64,000 nt of DNA from an uncultured Acidocella sp. (GCF_946222605.1 NZ_CAMIIE010000012.1:1-64000); one strand, 5' to 3'; positions 43,165 to 52,608 are shown, counted from the stretch's first letter. The notes: generated from the letters alone by a model not told the origin. Numbers and translations are program-made.

Positions 43165-44415
43165 ATGGATCTTCCCACCAAAGCCGCGATGCACCCTGTT
43201 GAGGCCGGTAGACGACGCTGGCACCCTGGCTTTCTGTTCACACCGCGCCTGGCGCTGCCACTCACCCTCGCGGCCGGGCTGCTGCTGCCCAGCAATGCCG
43301 CCTGGTCCACCTTCTTTTATATCCTCGGCCTGCCCACCATCGGCTGGCAGCTCTGGCGCGGCGCCCGGCCGGATGCCGCAAACCGCCCGCTGCTGGCCAT
43401 GCTCGCCCTCTGGGCCTGGTCCAGCCTCACCATCGCCTGGGACCGCAATATTTCCGGCCAGGGGGACGGCCATGGCTATTGGCTGCTGAATGCGCTCTGC
43501 ACCCTCGCCTTCCTGCTCTGTTTCGACTTCGCCACCCGGCAGGATGCCAGCGCCCGCCGCCGCGCGGTCAGCGCCTTCATCCTTTGCGCGGTGCCGACGG
43601 CGCTGCTCTCCATCGCGCTGTTCGCGGTGCAGGACCACTGGACGGGCCGGCTCGGCGGCTGGGGGGCGCTGAAAACCCCGGTCTGGGGCGCCTCGGTCAT
43701 CGTCATCTGCGTGCTGCTGACGCTGGGGCGGGTTGCCGAGGCCGGGCCAAGGCGCTGGCTCTACGCCGCCGCCCTGGTGCCGATGCTGGTCTATCTGCCG
43801 CTGAATGGCAGCCGCACCGCCTTGCTCTCGCTGGCGGTGGGGGTGATGATGCTGGGGTTGAGCAGCTGGCGCGCCTTCCGGGCCCTGGCCATCGCCGGGC
43901 TGTGCGCGCTGGCGGCGCTGGCGGGCGTGGTGCTGATGCGCCCGGTCTGGGTGAAAGCGGTGATCGGCAGTTTCCTGGCCCGCGGCACGGATTGCCATAT
44001 CACCATCTGGCGCACCGCCTGGGGGCTGTTCCTGGCGCAGCCGGTGATCGGCTATGGCCCCTCCGCCCGGCTGCCGATTTTGCCGCACGGCGCCTGCCCG
44101 GCCTATCCGAGCCCGCATAATCTCTATCTCTCGCTGCTGGTCTATAGCGGGCTGGTCGGCTTCGCGCTGTACGGGCTCTGCCAGGTCCTGCTCTGCCGGC
44201 AGGTGCTGCGCCGGCAGAGCAGCTTTCAGCGCGCCCTGGCGCTGGCGCTGCTCGCCGTGCCGCTGGTCTCCGGCCTGTCGGACCTGACCCAGGTGATCAA
44301 GGGCCCCTCGCCGCTCTGGTATATTATCTGGCTGCCGATGCTGCTGGCGCTGCATGCCGGGCCAGAATCGCCTGGTACGTCTCCAGCATCCGCCGCGTCA
44401 CCACCGCGCGGGTGA
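43165..44415 (+). CDS. O-antigen ligase/polymerase family (Wzy/WaaL) membrane protein
   Basis: 416 aa from the ATG at 43165; a TTG at 43126 and an ATG at 43189 are alternatives and none has a clear ribosome site. About 10-11 transmembrane segments, a large periplasmic loop, and the Wzy_C-like motif GSRTALLSLAVGVMML. It either joins O-antigen to lipid A-core or polymerises a polysaccharide. It ends inside the antisense of the next gene: the last 92 bp overlap a convergent glycosyltransferase. Confidence 0.8.
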   Translation: MDLPTKAAMHPVEAGRRRWHPGFLFTPRLALPLTLAAGLLLPSNAAWSTFFYILGLPTIGWQLWRGARPDAANRPLLAMLALWAWSSLTIAWDRNISGQGDGHGYWLLNALCTLAFLLCFDFATRQDASARRRAVSAFILCAVPTALLSIALFAVQDHWTGRLGGWGALKTPVWGASVIVICVLLTLGRVAEAGPRRWLYAAALVPMLVYLPLNGSRTALLSLAVGVMMLGLSSWRAFRALAIAGLCALAALAGVVLMRPVWVKAVIGSFLARGTDCHITIWRTAWGLFLAQPVIGYGPSARLPILPHGACPAYPSPHNLYLSLLVYSGLVGFALYGLCQVLLCRQVLRRQSSFQRALALALLAVPLVSGLSDLTQVIKGPSPLWYIIWLPMLLALHAGPESPGTSPASAASPPRG

Positions 44416-45385
44416 AACCGGCCTGATATTCGGCATGGCCGGTCTGGGCGATGCGCGCGCGCAAAGCCGGATCGTCCAGCACCGCGCGGATCGCCCCGGC
44501 CAGCGAAGCGGGATCGTCGGCGGGCACCATCATGCCGTTCTCGCCATTGCGGATGGTGGCGCGCGGCCCGTCCGACTCGCAGGCGATGAACGGGGTGGCG
44601 GTGGACCAGGCATCCAGGATCACCGTGCCAAAGGGCTCGTAGCGCGAGGGCAGCAGGCAGATATCCGCCCCGCGCAGCAGCGCCCCGCGATCATTGCGCC
44701 AGCCCAGGAATTTCGCCCGCTCGGCCACGCCCAGCCGCGCCGCCAGCGCCTTCAGCGCCGCCTCCTCCGGGCCGGAGCCGGCGATCCAGAGATCGCAATC
44801 GGGCAGTTGCGCCAGGGCATGCAACGCGGTGTCGATCCCCTTCACCTGATGCAGCCGGGAGAGAATCAGCAGCGCCTTGCGCTCAGGCGGCGTGCCGAGC
44901 GTTTCCTTGGCAATCGGCGCGGCCTCCTCGACCGACGGGAAGGTCGGCACGTAGAACGCGCTGCCGGGGGCGGCGCCGCTCGCATAAGCGTGGCGGACCA
45001 GATCCTGGGTCACCCCGATGAAATCCGTGCAGGCGGAGAAATGCTTTTGCTGCTCCTCATAATCCCCGTACCAGCCGATGATCGCCGGCGCGGCGCCAGG
45101 CGCCACCAGGCTCACCGCCCGGCGCATCCAGCAATGGATGATGTCGGGCCGGTCATCGCGGATCAGCCGCGCCAGCCGCCGGCGTTGCAGCGGGCGCAAG
45201 GGCGCGGCCAGCACCTCCGGCGCCATCGAAAGCCCGGCGCGCGCCAGCTCGGCAAAGCGCGGCGCCGCCCGGCGCATGACGATGCGCTGCTCCAGCCCGG
45301 CCTCGTGCAGGCTGAGCATGATGTCGGTGGAGTAAAGCTCGGCGCCGCCATTCTTGGCCCCGGCCATGATCTGTAACACGCGCAT
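44324..45385 (-). CDS. Glycosyltransferase family 4
   Basis: 353 aa GT-B glycosyltransferase. MRVLQIMAGAKNGGAELYS starts the acceptor domain, and the donor domain has LILSRLHQVKGIDTALHAL and the EPFGTVILDAW motif with the catalytic-type Glu. It transfers a sugar from a nucleotide donor to a polysaccharide or lipid acceptor. It converges with the O-antigen-ligase-like gene and shares its last 92 bp with it on the other strand. No named pathway can be assigned. Confidence 0.88.
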   Translation of the reverse strand: MRVLQIMAGAKNGGAELYSTDIMLSLHEAGLEQRIVMRRAAPRFAELARAGLSMAPEVLAAPLRPLQRRRLARLIRDDRPDIIHCWMRRAVSLVAPGAAPAIIGWYGDYEEQQKHFSACTDFIGVTQDLVRHAYASGAAPGSAFYVPTFPSVEEAAPIAKETLGTPPERKALLILSRLHQVKGIDTALHALAQLPDCDLWIAGSGPEEAALKALAARLGVAERAKFLGWRNDRGALLRGADICLLPSRYEPFGTVILDAWSTATPFIACESDGPRATIRNGENGMMVPADDPASLAGAIRAVLDDPALRARIAQTGHAEYQAGFTRAVVTRRMLETYQAILARHAAPAASAAR

Positions 45386-45523
45386 CTGAGCGTCCCGCCT
45401 CTGGGATGAATGCGGCGCTGTTATCCGGTTCGGCGCGGCCGGGCAAATCCTGCATTCCCATTAAGAGCGGCTTAGCATGCGCCGATTAAAATCAGGCGGA
45501 AACCCAACAAGGGGCTGGTTTGC

Positions 45524-47182
45524 ATGCTATACGCTTTGATTTGTCTCGAACTCTTGGCTCTGGCCGCCGGGGTTTGGTGGTGCAGGCGCCAGCGGCGGGA
45601 TGATCTGCGCGCCCTCTCCAGGCTGGTGGCGGAGGCCACCGCCCGGCAGGCGGCAGTGCGCGCCCAGCTTGGGCTGGACCGCAATATCGATGCGCTGCGC
45701 GCCGCCCTGGCCCGGCTCGGCCCGCCCCGGCTGGCGGAGGGCAAGCTGTTTTTTGGCGAAACCTGCCTGCATGGGAATACCGAGATCGTCGATTCCATCC
45801 GCGCCACCCATGGCGGCACCGCGACGATTTTCCTGCGCGATGAGCGCATCGCCACCAATGTCACCCAGCCGAACGGGCAGCGGGCCATCGGCACCAGGCT
45901 CGCCCCCGGCCCGGCGCATCAGGCGCTGTTCACCCGCAAGGTCGCCTATCGAGGCGAGGCGCAGATCCTCGGCCAGGATTATTACAGCTATTACGAACCG
46001 CTGCTCGCCGCCGGCGAGGTGATCGGCGTGCTCTATGTCGGGGTGCTGAAAACCGACGCGACCACGCAAAACCGCATGCCGGCCAGCTTCGCCGGGGGCC
46101 TCGCCCTGCTGGGGCGGCTGAATGAGGCCGCCGCCGCCGATACGCTTGCGGCGGTGGAGCAACGGCAGAGCTATGAAGACCAGCGGCGCATCGCCGAGGA
46201 CGAGCAGCGCCGCGCCGCGGCCGCGCAGGGCGAAGCCCTGCATGCCCTCTCCGAAGGGCTGGCGGCCATGGCGAATGGCCGCCTTGGCCACCGTGTGACG
46301 ACCAGGCTGGCGGCCGCGTTCGAGGGCGTGCGGGCGGATCTCAACCAGGCCTTCGAAACCTTTTCGCAGGCCATGCAGGCGATCCAGGCCGGGGCGGACG
46401 AGGTCTCCGGCGGCGCCCGGGAGATCATGCAGGCCTCGGAGGATCTATCCCAGAGGACCGAGCGCCAGGCCGCGACACTGGAGCAGACCGCGGCGGCGCT
46501 CAATGAGATCAGCGGCTCGGTGCAGAGCACCGCCGCCTTCGTCACCCAGACCCAGGGGCTGGCCACCGGCGCGCGCGGTCATGCGGATCAATCCGGCCAG
46601 GTGCTGCGCCAGGCCACCGCGGCGATGCAGCGGATCGAAGACGCTTCCGCCAGGATCACCGAAATCATCAGCGTCATCGATGAAATCGCCTTCCAGACCA
46701 ATTTGCTGGCGCTCAATGCCGGGGTGGAGGCGGCGCGCGCCGGCGAGGCGGGGCGCGGCTTTGCCGTGGTTGCCACCGAAATCCGCAGCCTCGCCCAGCG
46801 CTCCGCCGATGCCTCCAAGGAGATCAAGGCGCTGATCGCCAATGCCGGCACCGAGGTGGAAACCGGCGTCAGGCTGGTGCGCGACGTGAACGGGCTGATG
46901 GGGCATATCGTCGACGAGGTGAAGCAGATCGACCAGGCGGTGCAGGATATTTCCGGCAAAACCGTGCAGCAGGCGGCGAGCCTGCGCGAAGTCAGCAGCG
47001 CGGTGACCGATCTGGACCAGGTGACCCAGCAAAATGCCGCCATGGTGGAGGAAGCGACGGCGGTGATCCACACGCTGGAAGCGCAGGCGAAACAGCTGAA
47101 CGGCCTGCTGCTGCAGTTCGAGCTCGCAGCACCCGCTTCTGCCGCACCCGCCGCCCGCCGTCCGCTTGCGCTTGCACGCTAG
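45524..47182 (+). CDS. Methyl-accepting chemotaxis protein with cytoplasmic-facing Cache-type sensor
   Basis: 552 aa. One N-terminal hydrophobic segment (ALICLELLALAAGVWWC), then a sCache_3-like sensor (ATHGGTATIFLRDERIATNV, ILGQDYYSYYEPL, VIGVLYVGVLK), a HAMP-like helix and the signalling domain with the conserved hairpin EIISVIDEIAFQTNLLALNAGVEAARAGEAGRGFAVVATEIRSLAQRSADA. No second transmembrane helix is obvious, so the sensor may be held at the inner face or outer face; topology is uncertain. Its TAG stop is inside a CTAG-ended repeat. Confidence 0.88.
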   Translation: MLYALICLELLALAAGVWWCRRQRRDDLRALSRLVAEATARQAAVRAQLGLDRNIDALRAALARLGPPRLAEGKLFFGETCLHGNTEIVDSIRATHGGTATIFLRDERIATNVTQPNGQRAIGTRLAPGPAHQALFTRKVAYRGEAQILGQDYYSYYEPLLAAGEVIGVLYVGVLKTDATTQNRMPASFAGGLALLGRLNEAAAADTLAAVEQRQSYEDQRRIAEDEQRRAAAAQGEALHALSEGLAAMANGRLGHRVTTRLAAAFEGVRADLNQAFETFSQAMQAIQAGADEVSGGAREIMQASEDLSQRTERQAATLEQTAAALNEISGSVQSTAAFVTQTQGLATGARGHADQSGQVLRQATAAMQRIEDASARITEIISVIDEIAFQTNLLALNAGVEAARAGEAGRGFAVVATEIRSLAQRSADASKEIKALIANAGTEVETGVRLVRDVNGLMGHIVDEVKQIDQAVQDISGKTVQQAASLREVSSAVTDLDQVTQQNAAMVEEATAVIHTLEAQAKQLNGLLLQFELAAPASAAPAARRPLALAR

Positions 47183-47284
47183 AGCATCAAGCTTTTAGCT
47201 TGATGCTCTAAATTTTGTTTTAGCGAGCAATTTCATGTGTTTATTTTGACGCTGGCGCGTCAACCTAAACACATATTGCTCTAG
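47179..47284 (-). repeat. 106-bp CTAG-ended repeat, copy 3, identical inverse of copy 1
   Basis: Reverse complement of 22461-22566 without a single difference. It exactly fills the gap between two convergent genes: TAG at 47180-47182 ends the chemotaxis gene and TAG on the other strand (47283-47281) ends purF, both within the terminal CTAG. Its two long stems can terminate both transcripts. Confidence 0.95.
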
Positions 47285-48732
47285 CTGAGTTCGGCCAGCA
47301 GGCTGGGCCGCGCCTCGCGGGTCTCGGCATTGTCGGTCAGCGAGATCGGATAATCGCCGGTGAAGCAGGCATCGCAGAAGGCCGGCGCCGCCGGGTCGCG
47401 GCCTTCCTTGCCCAGCGCCTTATACAGCCCGTCGATGGAGATGAAGGCGAGGCTGTCGACGCCGATCAGCTTGGCCATCTCTTCCACGGAATTGCGCGCC
47501 GCCAGCAGCTTGCCGCGCTCGGGCGTGTCGATGCCGTAGAAACAGGAATGGGTGGTCGGCGGGCCGGCGATGCGCATATGCACCTCCTTCGCTCCGGCCT
47601 GGCGCACCATCGCCACGATTTTCTGGCTGGTGGTGCCGCGCACGATGGAATCATCCACCAGCACCACGCTCTTACCTTCGATCATGGCGCGGTTTGCCGA
47701 ATGCTTGAGCCGCACGCCAAGATGCCGGATCTGATCCGTCGGCTCGATGAAGGTGCGGCCGACATAATGGTTGCGGATGATGCCCAGCTCGAAGGGAATC
47801 CCCGCCGCCTCGGCGAAGCCCATGGCGGAGGGCACGCCGGAATCGGGCACCGGCACCACCACATCGGCCTTGGCCGGGGCTTCCAGCGCCAGCTGCGCGC
47901 CGATCTTCTTGCGCGCGGTGTAGACGGAATTGCCTTCCATGATCGAATCGGGGCGGGCGAAATAGATATATTCAAACACGCAGAAGCGCGGATTGGTGGG
48001 CGCGAAGGGCTTGATGCTCTGCACGCCGCTATCATCGATCAGCACGATCTCGCCGGGGTCGATGTCGCGCACGAATTCCGCGCCGACGATATCGAGGCCG
48101 CAGCTCTCGGAAGCCAGCACCCAGCCCGGCTTGCCATCCGCGCCGGAGAGCTTGCCCAGCACCAGCGGGCGCACGCCCAGCGGGTCGCGCACGCCGATCA
48201 GCTGCTCATTGGTCAGCGCCACCAGCGAATAGGCGCCGATCACCTGCTTGATCGCGTCGATCAGCCGATCGACCACATTGGCGTAAAGCGAAATCGCGAT
48301 CAGATGCACGAACACTTCCGAGTCCATGGTGGACTGGAACAGGCAGCCCCGGCGGGTGAGCGCCTTGCGCAGCGTATGCGCGTTGGTGAGGTTGCCGTTA
48401 TGGCCGACGGCGAAGCCGCCGAACTCGAATTCCGCGAAAAGCGGCTGCACATTGCGCAGCACGGTGTCGCCGGTGGTGGCGTAGCGGTTATGGCCGATGG
48501 CGCGCGCGCCCGGCAGCCCCGCCATCACCTTGGCATCGCCGTAATTATCGCCGACCAGCCCGAGGCCCTTATGCGAATGGAAGCGCACGCCGTCATGGGT
48601 GACGATGCCGGTGGCCTCCTGGCCGCGATGCTGCAGCGCATGCAGCCCGAGCGCCGTGATCGCCGCCGCATCCGCCACATTCCAGGCGCCGAAAACGCCG
48701 CACTCCTCATGCGGCTTGTCATCGTCAATCAT
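47281..48732 (-). CDS. purF: Amidophosphoribosyltransferase
   Basis: 483 aa from the ATG at 48732 (MIDDDKPHEECGVFG); an upstream reading to 48813 has no ribosome site. B. subtilis-type enzyme: a ten-residue propeptide is followed by the glutaminase Cys11, and [4Fe-4S]-type cysteines occur in HSCFYG and FCDACFTG. The PRPP motif is SVVLVDDSIVRGTT. It makes phosphoribosylamine, the first step of purine synthesis, using glutamine. Stop codon is inside the 106-bp repeat. Confidence 0.96.
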   Translation of the reverse strand: MIDDDKPHEECGVFGAWNVADAAAITALGLHALQHRGQEATGIVTHDGVRFHSHKGLGLVGDNYGDAKVMAGLPGARAIGHNRYATTGDTVLRNVQPLFAEFEFGGFAVGHNGNLTNAHTLRKALTRRGCLFQSTMDSEVFVHLIAISLYANVVDRLIDAIKQVIGAYSLVALTNEQLIGVRDPLGVRPLVLGKLSGADGKPGWVLASESCGLDIVGAEFVRDIDPGEIVLIDDSGVQSIKPFAPTNPRFCVFEYIYFARPDSIMEGNSVYTARKKIGAQLALEAPAKADVVVPVPDSGVPSAMGFAEAAGIPFELGIIRNHYVGRTFIEPTDQIRHLGVRLKHSANRAMIEGKSVVLVDDSIVRGTTSQKIVAMVRQAGAKEVHMRIAGPPTTHSCFYGIDTPERGKLLAARNSVEEMAKLIGVDSLAFISIDGLYKALGKEGRDPAAPAFCDACFTGDYPISLTDNAETREARPSLLAELS

Positions 48733-48828
48733 AGAAGTCCCGCCTTGCTGATCCCGCGCTCCAACTAGCGATGTGACAGCCAGATGTCGAGGCATCGGCA
48801 CGCATAGGCGCACCCCGGCCGGTGCGGC

Positions 48829-50148
48829 TCAGCCCATCGCCGAGAGCACGGCGCGGAAATTTTCCAGGAAAAGATCCAGCTGCGCCAGGCTGACACAGAG
48901 CGGCGGGCAGAGTTTCACGGTCTGCCCATAGGCGCCGCCAATGCCGAGCAGCATGAAATTCTGCCGCATCATATTGACGACCTGCCGCGCCCCGGCGGGG
49001 TCCGGCTCGCCATTTTCCGGATTGGCGATGTCCACGCCCAGAATCAGCCCGGCGCCGCGCACCATGTCGAGGCGCATGAAACTCTTCGCCAGGCTGTTGA
49101 GGCCGCGGCGCAGATGCTCGCCGGCGCGGGCGGCGTGGCGCAGCAGCCCTTCCTCGGCGATCGTCTCCAGCACCGCCTGGCCGGCCGCGGCGGCGACCGG
49201 ATTGGCTCCGAAACTGGCGAAAAACGGCGCCTCCTCGGCGGCGCGGGTCAGATAATCCGGCCGGGTGAGCATGGCGCCGGCCGGGTAGCCATTGCCCAGG
49301 GCGCGGCCGAGCACGACGATATCCGGCACCATCTCATGCCGGGCAAATCCCCACATCATGCCGCCCACGCGGCCAAATCCGGCGCGGCCCTCATCGGCGA
49401 TGAACAGACCGCCGGCAGCCCGCACCGCCTCCGCCGCCTCGGCCAGAAAGCCCGGCGGATCGGTGAAGACGCCATCGGAGGCGAAAACGCTGTCGGCCAC
49501 CAGCGCCGCCACGCCGGCGCCGCTGGCGGCCAGGGACTGGGCCGCCTCGCGCACCTGCGCCGCGAACCAGGCCGACAATTTCTGGTTGCCGGCCATCGCC
49601 GGGTTGGGGGCCGGGATGGTGCGCACATAGGCCGGCAGACCGCGCGGCGCGAAGAGCGGCGAGATCTCCGCCGCGGCGCTGGTGCGTCCATGGCTGGCGC
49701 CGCGGGTGACGATGACCCCCTGCCGGCCGGTCACCAGCCGGGCCGTGCGCAGCGCCAGATCCATCGCCTCGCTGCCGGAATTGGTCATCACCACATTGTC
49801 CAGCGGCGAGGGAAACAGCGCCAGCAGCCGTTCCGCATAAACATCGACCAGCTCGTGCAGATAACGGGTCTGCACGTTCAACCGCGCGGTCTGCGCCGCC
49901 ACGGCGGAGGCGATATCCGGGTTGCCATGCCCGACCAGCACGCCCTTGGCGTGAAAATCCAGATAAGGCTGGCCGGCAACATCGAACAAAAGCGCGCCAT
50001 CGCCGCGCACGATTTCCACCGGCTTGTCGTAATGCAAGGCGGCGGGGGAGCCGAAGCGGCGCAGCCGGGCCTGGAGGCGGCCGGCCTGCGCCTCCATATC
50101 GTCCGTCGGCACCAGGCGCGGACGCGCAATCGCCTTCACCCGTGCCAT
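48829..50148 (-). CDS. Class III aminotransferase homologue lacking the PLP lysine
   Basis: 439 aa with the class III fold: FDVAGQPYLDFHAKGVLVGHGNPDI, VVMTNSGSEAMDLALRTARL, and LFIADEGRAGFGRVG. In this family the aspartate of ADE binds the PLP ring nitrogen and a lysine in xGKxxGNGxP forms the Schiff base. Here that site reads VLGRALGNGYPAG with Arg encoded by CGC, so the Schiff-base lysine is replaced. The protein is otherwise full length with no frameshift. Upstream gap (50149-50392) holds promoter-like AT-rich sequence shared with lptF. Confidence 0.85.
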   Translation of the reverse strand: MARVKAIARPRLVPTDDMEAQAGRLQARLRRFGSPAALHYDKPVEIVRGDGALLFDVAGQPYLDFHAKGVLVGHGNPDIASAVAAQTARLNVQTRYLHELVDVYAERLLALFPSPLDNVVMTNSGSEAMDLALRTARLVTGRQGVIVTRGASHGRTSAAAEISPLFAPRGLPAYVRTIPAPNPAMAGNQKLSAWFAAQVREAAQSLAASGAGVAALVADSVFASDGVFTDPPGFLAEAAEAVRAAGGLFIADEGRAGFGRVGGMMWGFARHEMVPDIVVLGRALGNGYPAGAMLTRPDYLTRAAEEAPFFASFGANPVAAAAGQAVLETIAEEGLLRHAARAGEHLRRGLNSLAKSFMRLDMVRGAGLILGVDIANPENGEPDPAGARQVVNMMRQNFMLLGIGGAYGQTVKLCPPLCVSLAQLDLFLENFRAVLSAMG

Positions 50149-50392
50149 AACGCAACCTTAAGTGTTGGACCTGTCACAACCCCGCAAACTCCGCCATCCG
50201 TCAGATAAACCGCGGACGTGCCCGCACAGCACATTATTTCGCCACCTTATTGCATTGTGGTAAATACAACGATTTTTTGTGGCATGTGCAAAGCAAAATT
50301 TTGCCATTTCCTGACTGTTTTGTCACGGCATGTTCCAACTGCAACACCCAGTCTTGCCATTGCCCCCGCGCCCGGCCAGAGATGCAGCCGAG

Positions 50393-51499
50393 ATGCGCGC
50401 TGTGCCCTTTTTCCATCGTCTGGACCGTTATGTGCTGAGCCAGCTGGCCTTGGCGCTGGCCCTGGTCACCACCGGCCTGGTGGCGCTGATCTGGCTGACC
50501 CAGTCGCTGCGCTTCATCCAGATCATCGTCAGCCACGGGCTCTCCCCGTTCGTGTTCGTGAAGCTGACGGCGCTGCTGGTGCCGAGCTTCCTCTCCACCA
50601 TTTTGCCGATCACCTGCTTCATCGTGGTGCTGTTCATCTATGTCCGGCTTTCCGGCGACCGTGAGCTGACCATCATGCGCGGCATCGGCCTGTCGGACCT
50701 CAAGCTCGCCCGCCCGGCGCTGGCGCTGGCGCTGGCGGTGACGCTGCTGGGCTATGGGCTGAGTCTGGGCGCGGTGCCGGCCACGCTCTCCAGCTTCCGC
50801 ACCTATCAGTACGAAATCCGCAACCAGATCGCCGCCTTCCTGCTGGAGCCCGGGGTGTTCACCCCGGTTTCGGCGAATATCATGGTCTATGTGCAGTCCC
50901 GCGACCCGGCCGGCGGGCTCAAGGGGATCATCATCGAGGATAACCGCGACCCCAACGCGCCGGCGACCATCCTGGCGCGCACCGGCGAGCTGATCACCAC
51001 CGCGCAAGGCCCCGTGGTGGTGCTGGAAAATGGCTCGCGCGAGCAGATCGACCCGAAGACCGGCCAGCTGGACATGCTGACCTTCGAGCGCAACACCCTG
51101 TCTCTGGCCCAGGCCGCGCATGCAGGCGGGCCGGTGGATAACGACGCCGCCGAGGAGCCCTTGGGCGCGCTGCTGCACCCGCCCGCGACGATGGAGGCCG
51201 GGGACCGCGCGAAATGGATTGTCGAGGCGCAGCGCCGCCTCACCGCCCCGCTCTCCACCCTCGGCTATACGCTGGTGGCGCTGGTGGCGGCCCTTGGCGG
51301 CACCTTCCGCCGCCATGGCGGCATCACCCGCATCATCGGCGCCGTGGTCATCGTCACCGCCCTGGTGGCGCTGGGGCTCGGGGTCAACAACCTCGCCGCC
51401 CGCAACCTCGCCTTGCTGCAGCTGATCTGGGTCTGGGCGATCATCCCCGTGCTGGTCTCGCTCTATCTGCTGCTGCGCCAGGGTGCGCCGCGGGCATGA
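50393..51499 (+). CDS. lptF: LPS export permease LptF
   Basis: 368 aa from the ATG at 50393; an earlier ATG at 50330 adds an unlikely non-hydrophobic stretch. RLDRYVLSQLALALALVTTGLVALIWLTQSLRF is the first helix, SGDRELTIMRGIGLSDLKLARPAL is a diagnostic coupling-helix block, and a periplasmic beta-jellyroll and two final helices follow. LptF and LptG with LptB form the ABC extractor that pulls LPS out of the inner membrane. Overlaps lptG (ATGA). Confidence 0.94.
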   Translation: MRAVPFFHRLDRYVLSQLALALALVTTGLVALIWLTQSLRFIQIIVSHGLSPFVFVKLTALLVPSFLSTILPITCFIVVLFIYVRLSGDRELTIMRGIGLSDLKLARPALALALAVTLLGYGLSLGAVPATLSSFRTYQYEIRNQIAAFLLEPGVFTPVSANIMVYVQSRDPAGGLKGIIIEDNRDPNAPATILARTGELITTAQGPVVVLENGSREQIDPKTGQLDMLTFERNTLSLAQAAHAGGPVDNDAAEEPLGALLHPPATMEAGDRAKWIVEAQRRLTAPLSTLGYTLVALVAALGGTFRRHGGITRIIGAVVIVTALVALGLGVNNLAARNLALLQLIWVWAIIPVLVSLYLLLRQGAPRA

Positions 51500-52608
51500 G
51501 GTTTCCGCTCACGCTGTCCTGGTATTTCGGCCGGCATTTCGCCACCGCCGTGCTGGCGATGACCGCCGGGCTCACCGGGCTGGTCGCCTTGTTCGATTTT
51601 CTCGAGCTGCTGCGCGAATCCGCCACCGCGCCGGCCGCCAGCTTCGGCGTCATCCTGGAAATCGAAGCGCTGCGATTGCCGTGGAGCATGATGCAGATCA
51701 TGCCCTTCGCGGTGCTGCTCGGCGGCATCTACGCCTTCTGGCGCCTGGCCCGCTCCTCCGAGCTGGTGGTGGCGCGCGCCGCCGGCATCTCCGCCTGGCA
51801 GTTCCTCTCCACCCCGGTACTCGCCGCCTGCGCGCTCGGGCTGGTCTGCACCACCCTGGTCAGCCCGCTTTCGGCGCTGATGTATGGGCGCGGCGAGCAG
51901 ATCTATAATGCCTATCTGAAACCCTCCGGCGGGCCGCTCTCGCTGAATGGCGGCTCGCTCTGGGTGCGCCAGAGCGATAGCGGGCTGGTGCCCGGCGGCA
52001 TCGCGGTACTGCACGCGAACGATGTGACGCTGAAGGGCCGCGAACTGGCGGCCGACCAGGTCTCGATCCTGCGGCTGGACCCGCAGACCAGCTTGCTGGA
52101 ACGGCTGGAAGCGCGCAGCGCCACCCTCTCCAGCGGCAACTGGACGCTGAAAAATGTCTCGGTACTGAAACCCGACCAAGCCCCGCAGCTGGTGGCGGAG
52201 ATGAATTTCCCCACGGACCTCACCGTCAACCGCGTGCAGGAAAGCTTCGCCTCGCCCAACGCCCTCTCCTTCTGGGCGCTGCCGGGCTTCATCCATCTGC
52301 TCAAGCGCTCCGGCTTCTCCGCCACCCAGCATGAGCTGGCCTTCCAGACGCTGCTGGCCCTGCCGCTGCTCTGCGCCACCATGGCGCTGGTCGCGGCGGG
52401 GTTTTCCATGCGCCCCTCGCGGCGCGGCGGGGCGGGAACCATGCTGGTCTCAGGCGTGAGTTTCGGATTTGCCCTGTTCATGATCTCCGAGGTCGCCAAC
52501 CAGTTCGGCACCTCCGGCGCCATCCCCGTCAGCCTTGCCGCCTGGGCTCCGGCGCTGGCCGGATTGTTTTTGGCGCTTGCCTTGTTGCTGCATCTGGAAG
52601 ATGGCTGA
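51496..52608 (+). CDS. lptG: LPS export permease LptG
   Basis: 370 aa from the ATG at 51496 in the overlap with lptF. SWYFGRHFATAVLAMTAGLTGLVALFDFLELLRE, then RSSELVVARAAGISAWQFLSTPVL, and the C-terminal NQFGTSGAIPVSLAAWAP are LptG hallmarks. It is the second membrane subunit of LptB2FG. lptD follows three bases after its stop, so the LPS exporter and outer-membrane inserter are cotranscribed. Confidence 0.94.
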   Translation: MRFPLTLSWYFGRHFATAVLAMTAGLTGLVALFDFLELLRESATAPAASFGVILEIEALRLPWSMMQIMPFAVLLGGIYAFWRLARSSELVVARAAGISAWQFLSTPVLAACALGLVCTTLVSPLSALMYGRGEQIYNAYLKPSGGPLSLNGGSLWVRQSDSGLVPGGIAVLHANDVTLKGRELAADQVSILRLDPQTSLLERLEARSATLSSGNWTLKNVSVLKPDQAPQLVAEMNFPTDLTVNRVQESFASPNALSFWALPGFIHLLKRSGFSATQHELAFQTLLALPLLCATMALVAAGFSMRPSRRGGAGTMLVSGVSFGFALFMISEVANQFGTSGAIPVSLAAWAPALAGLFLALALLLHLEDG

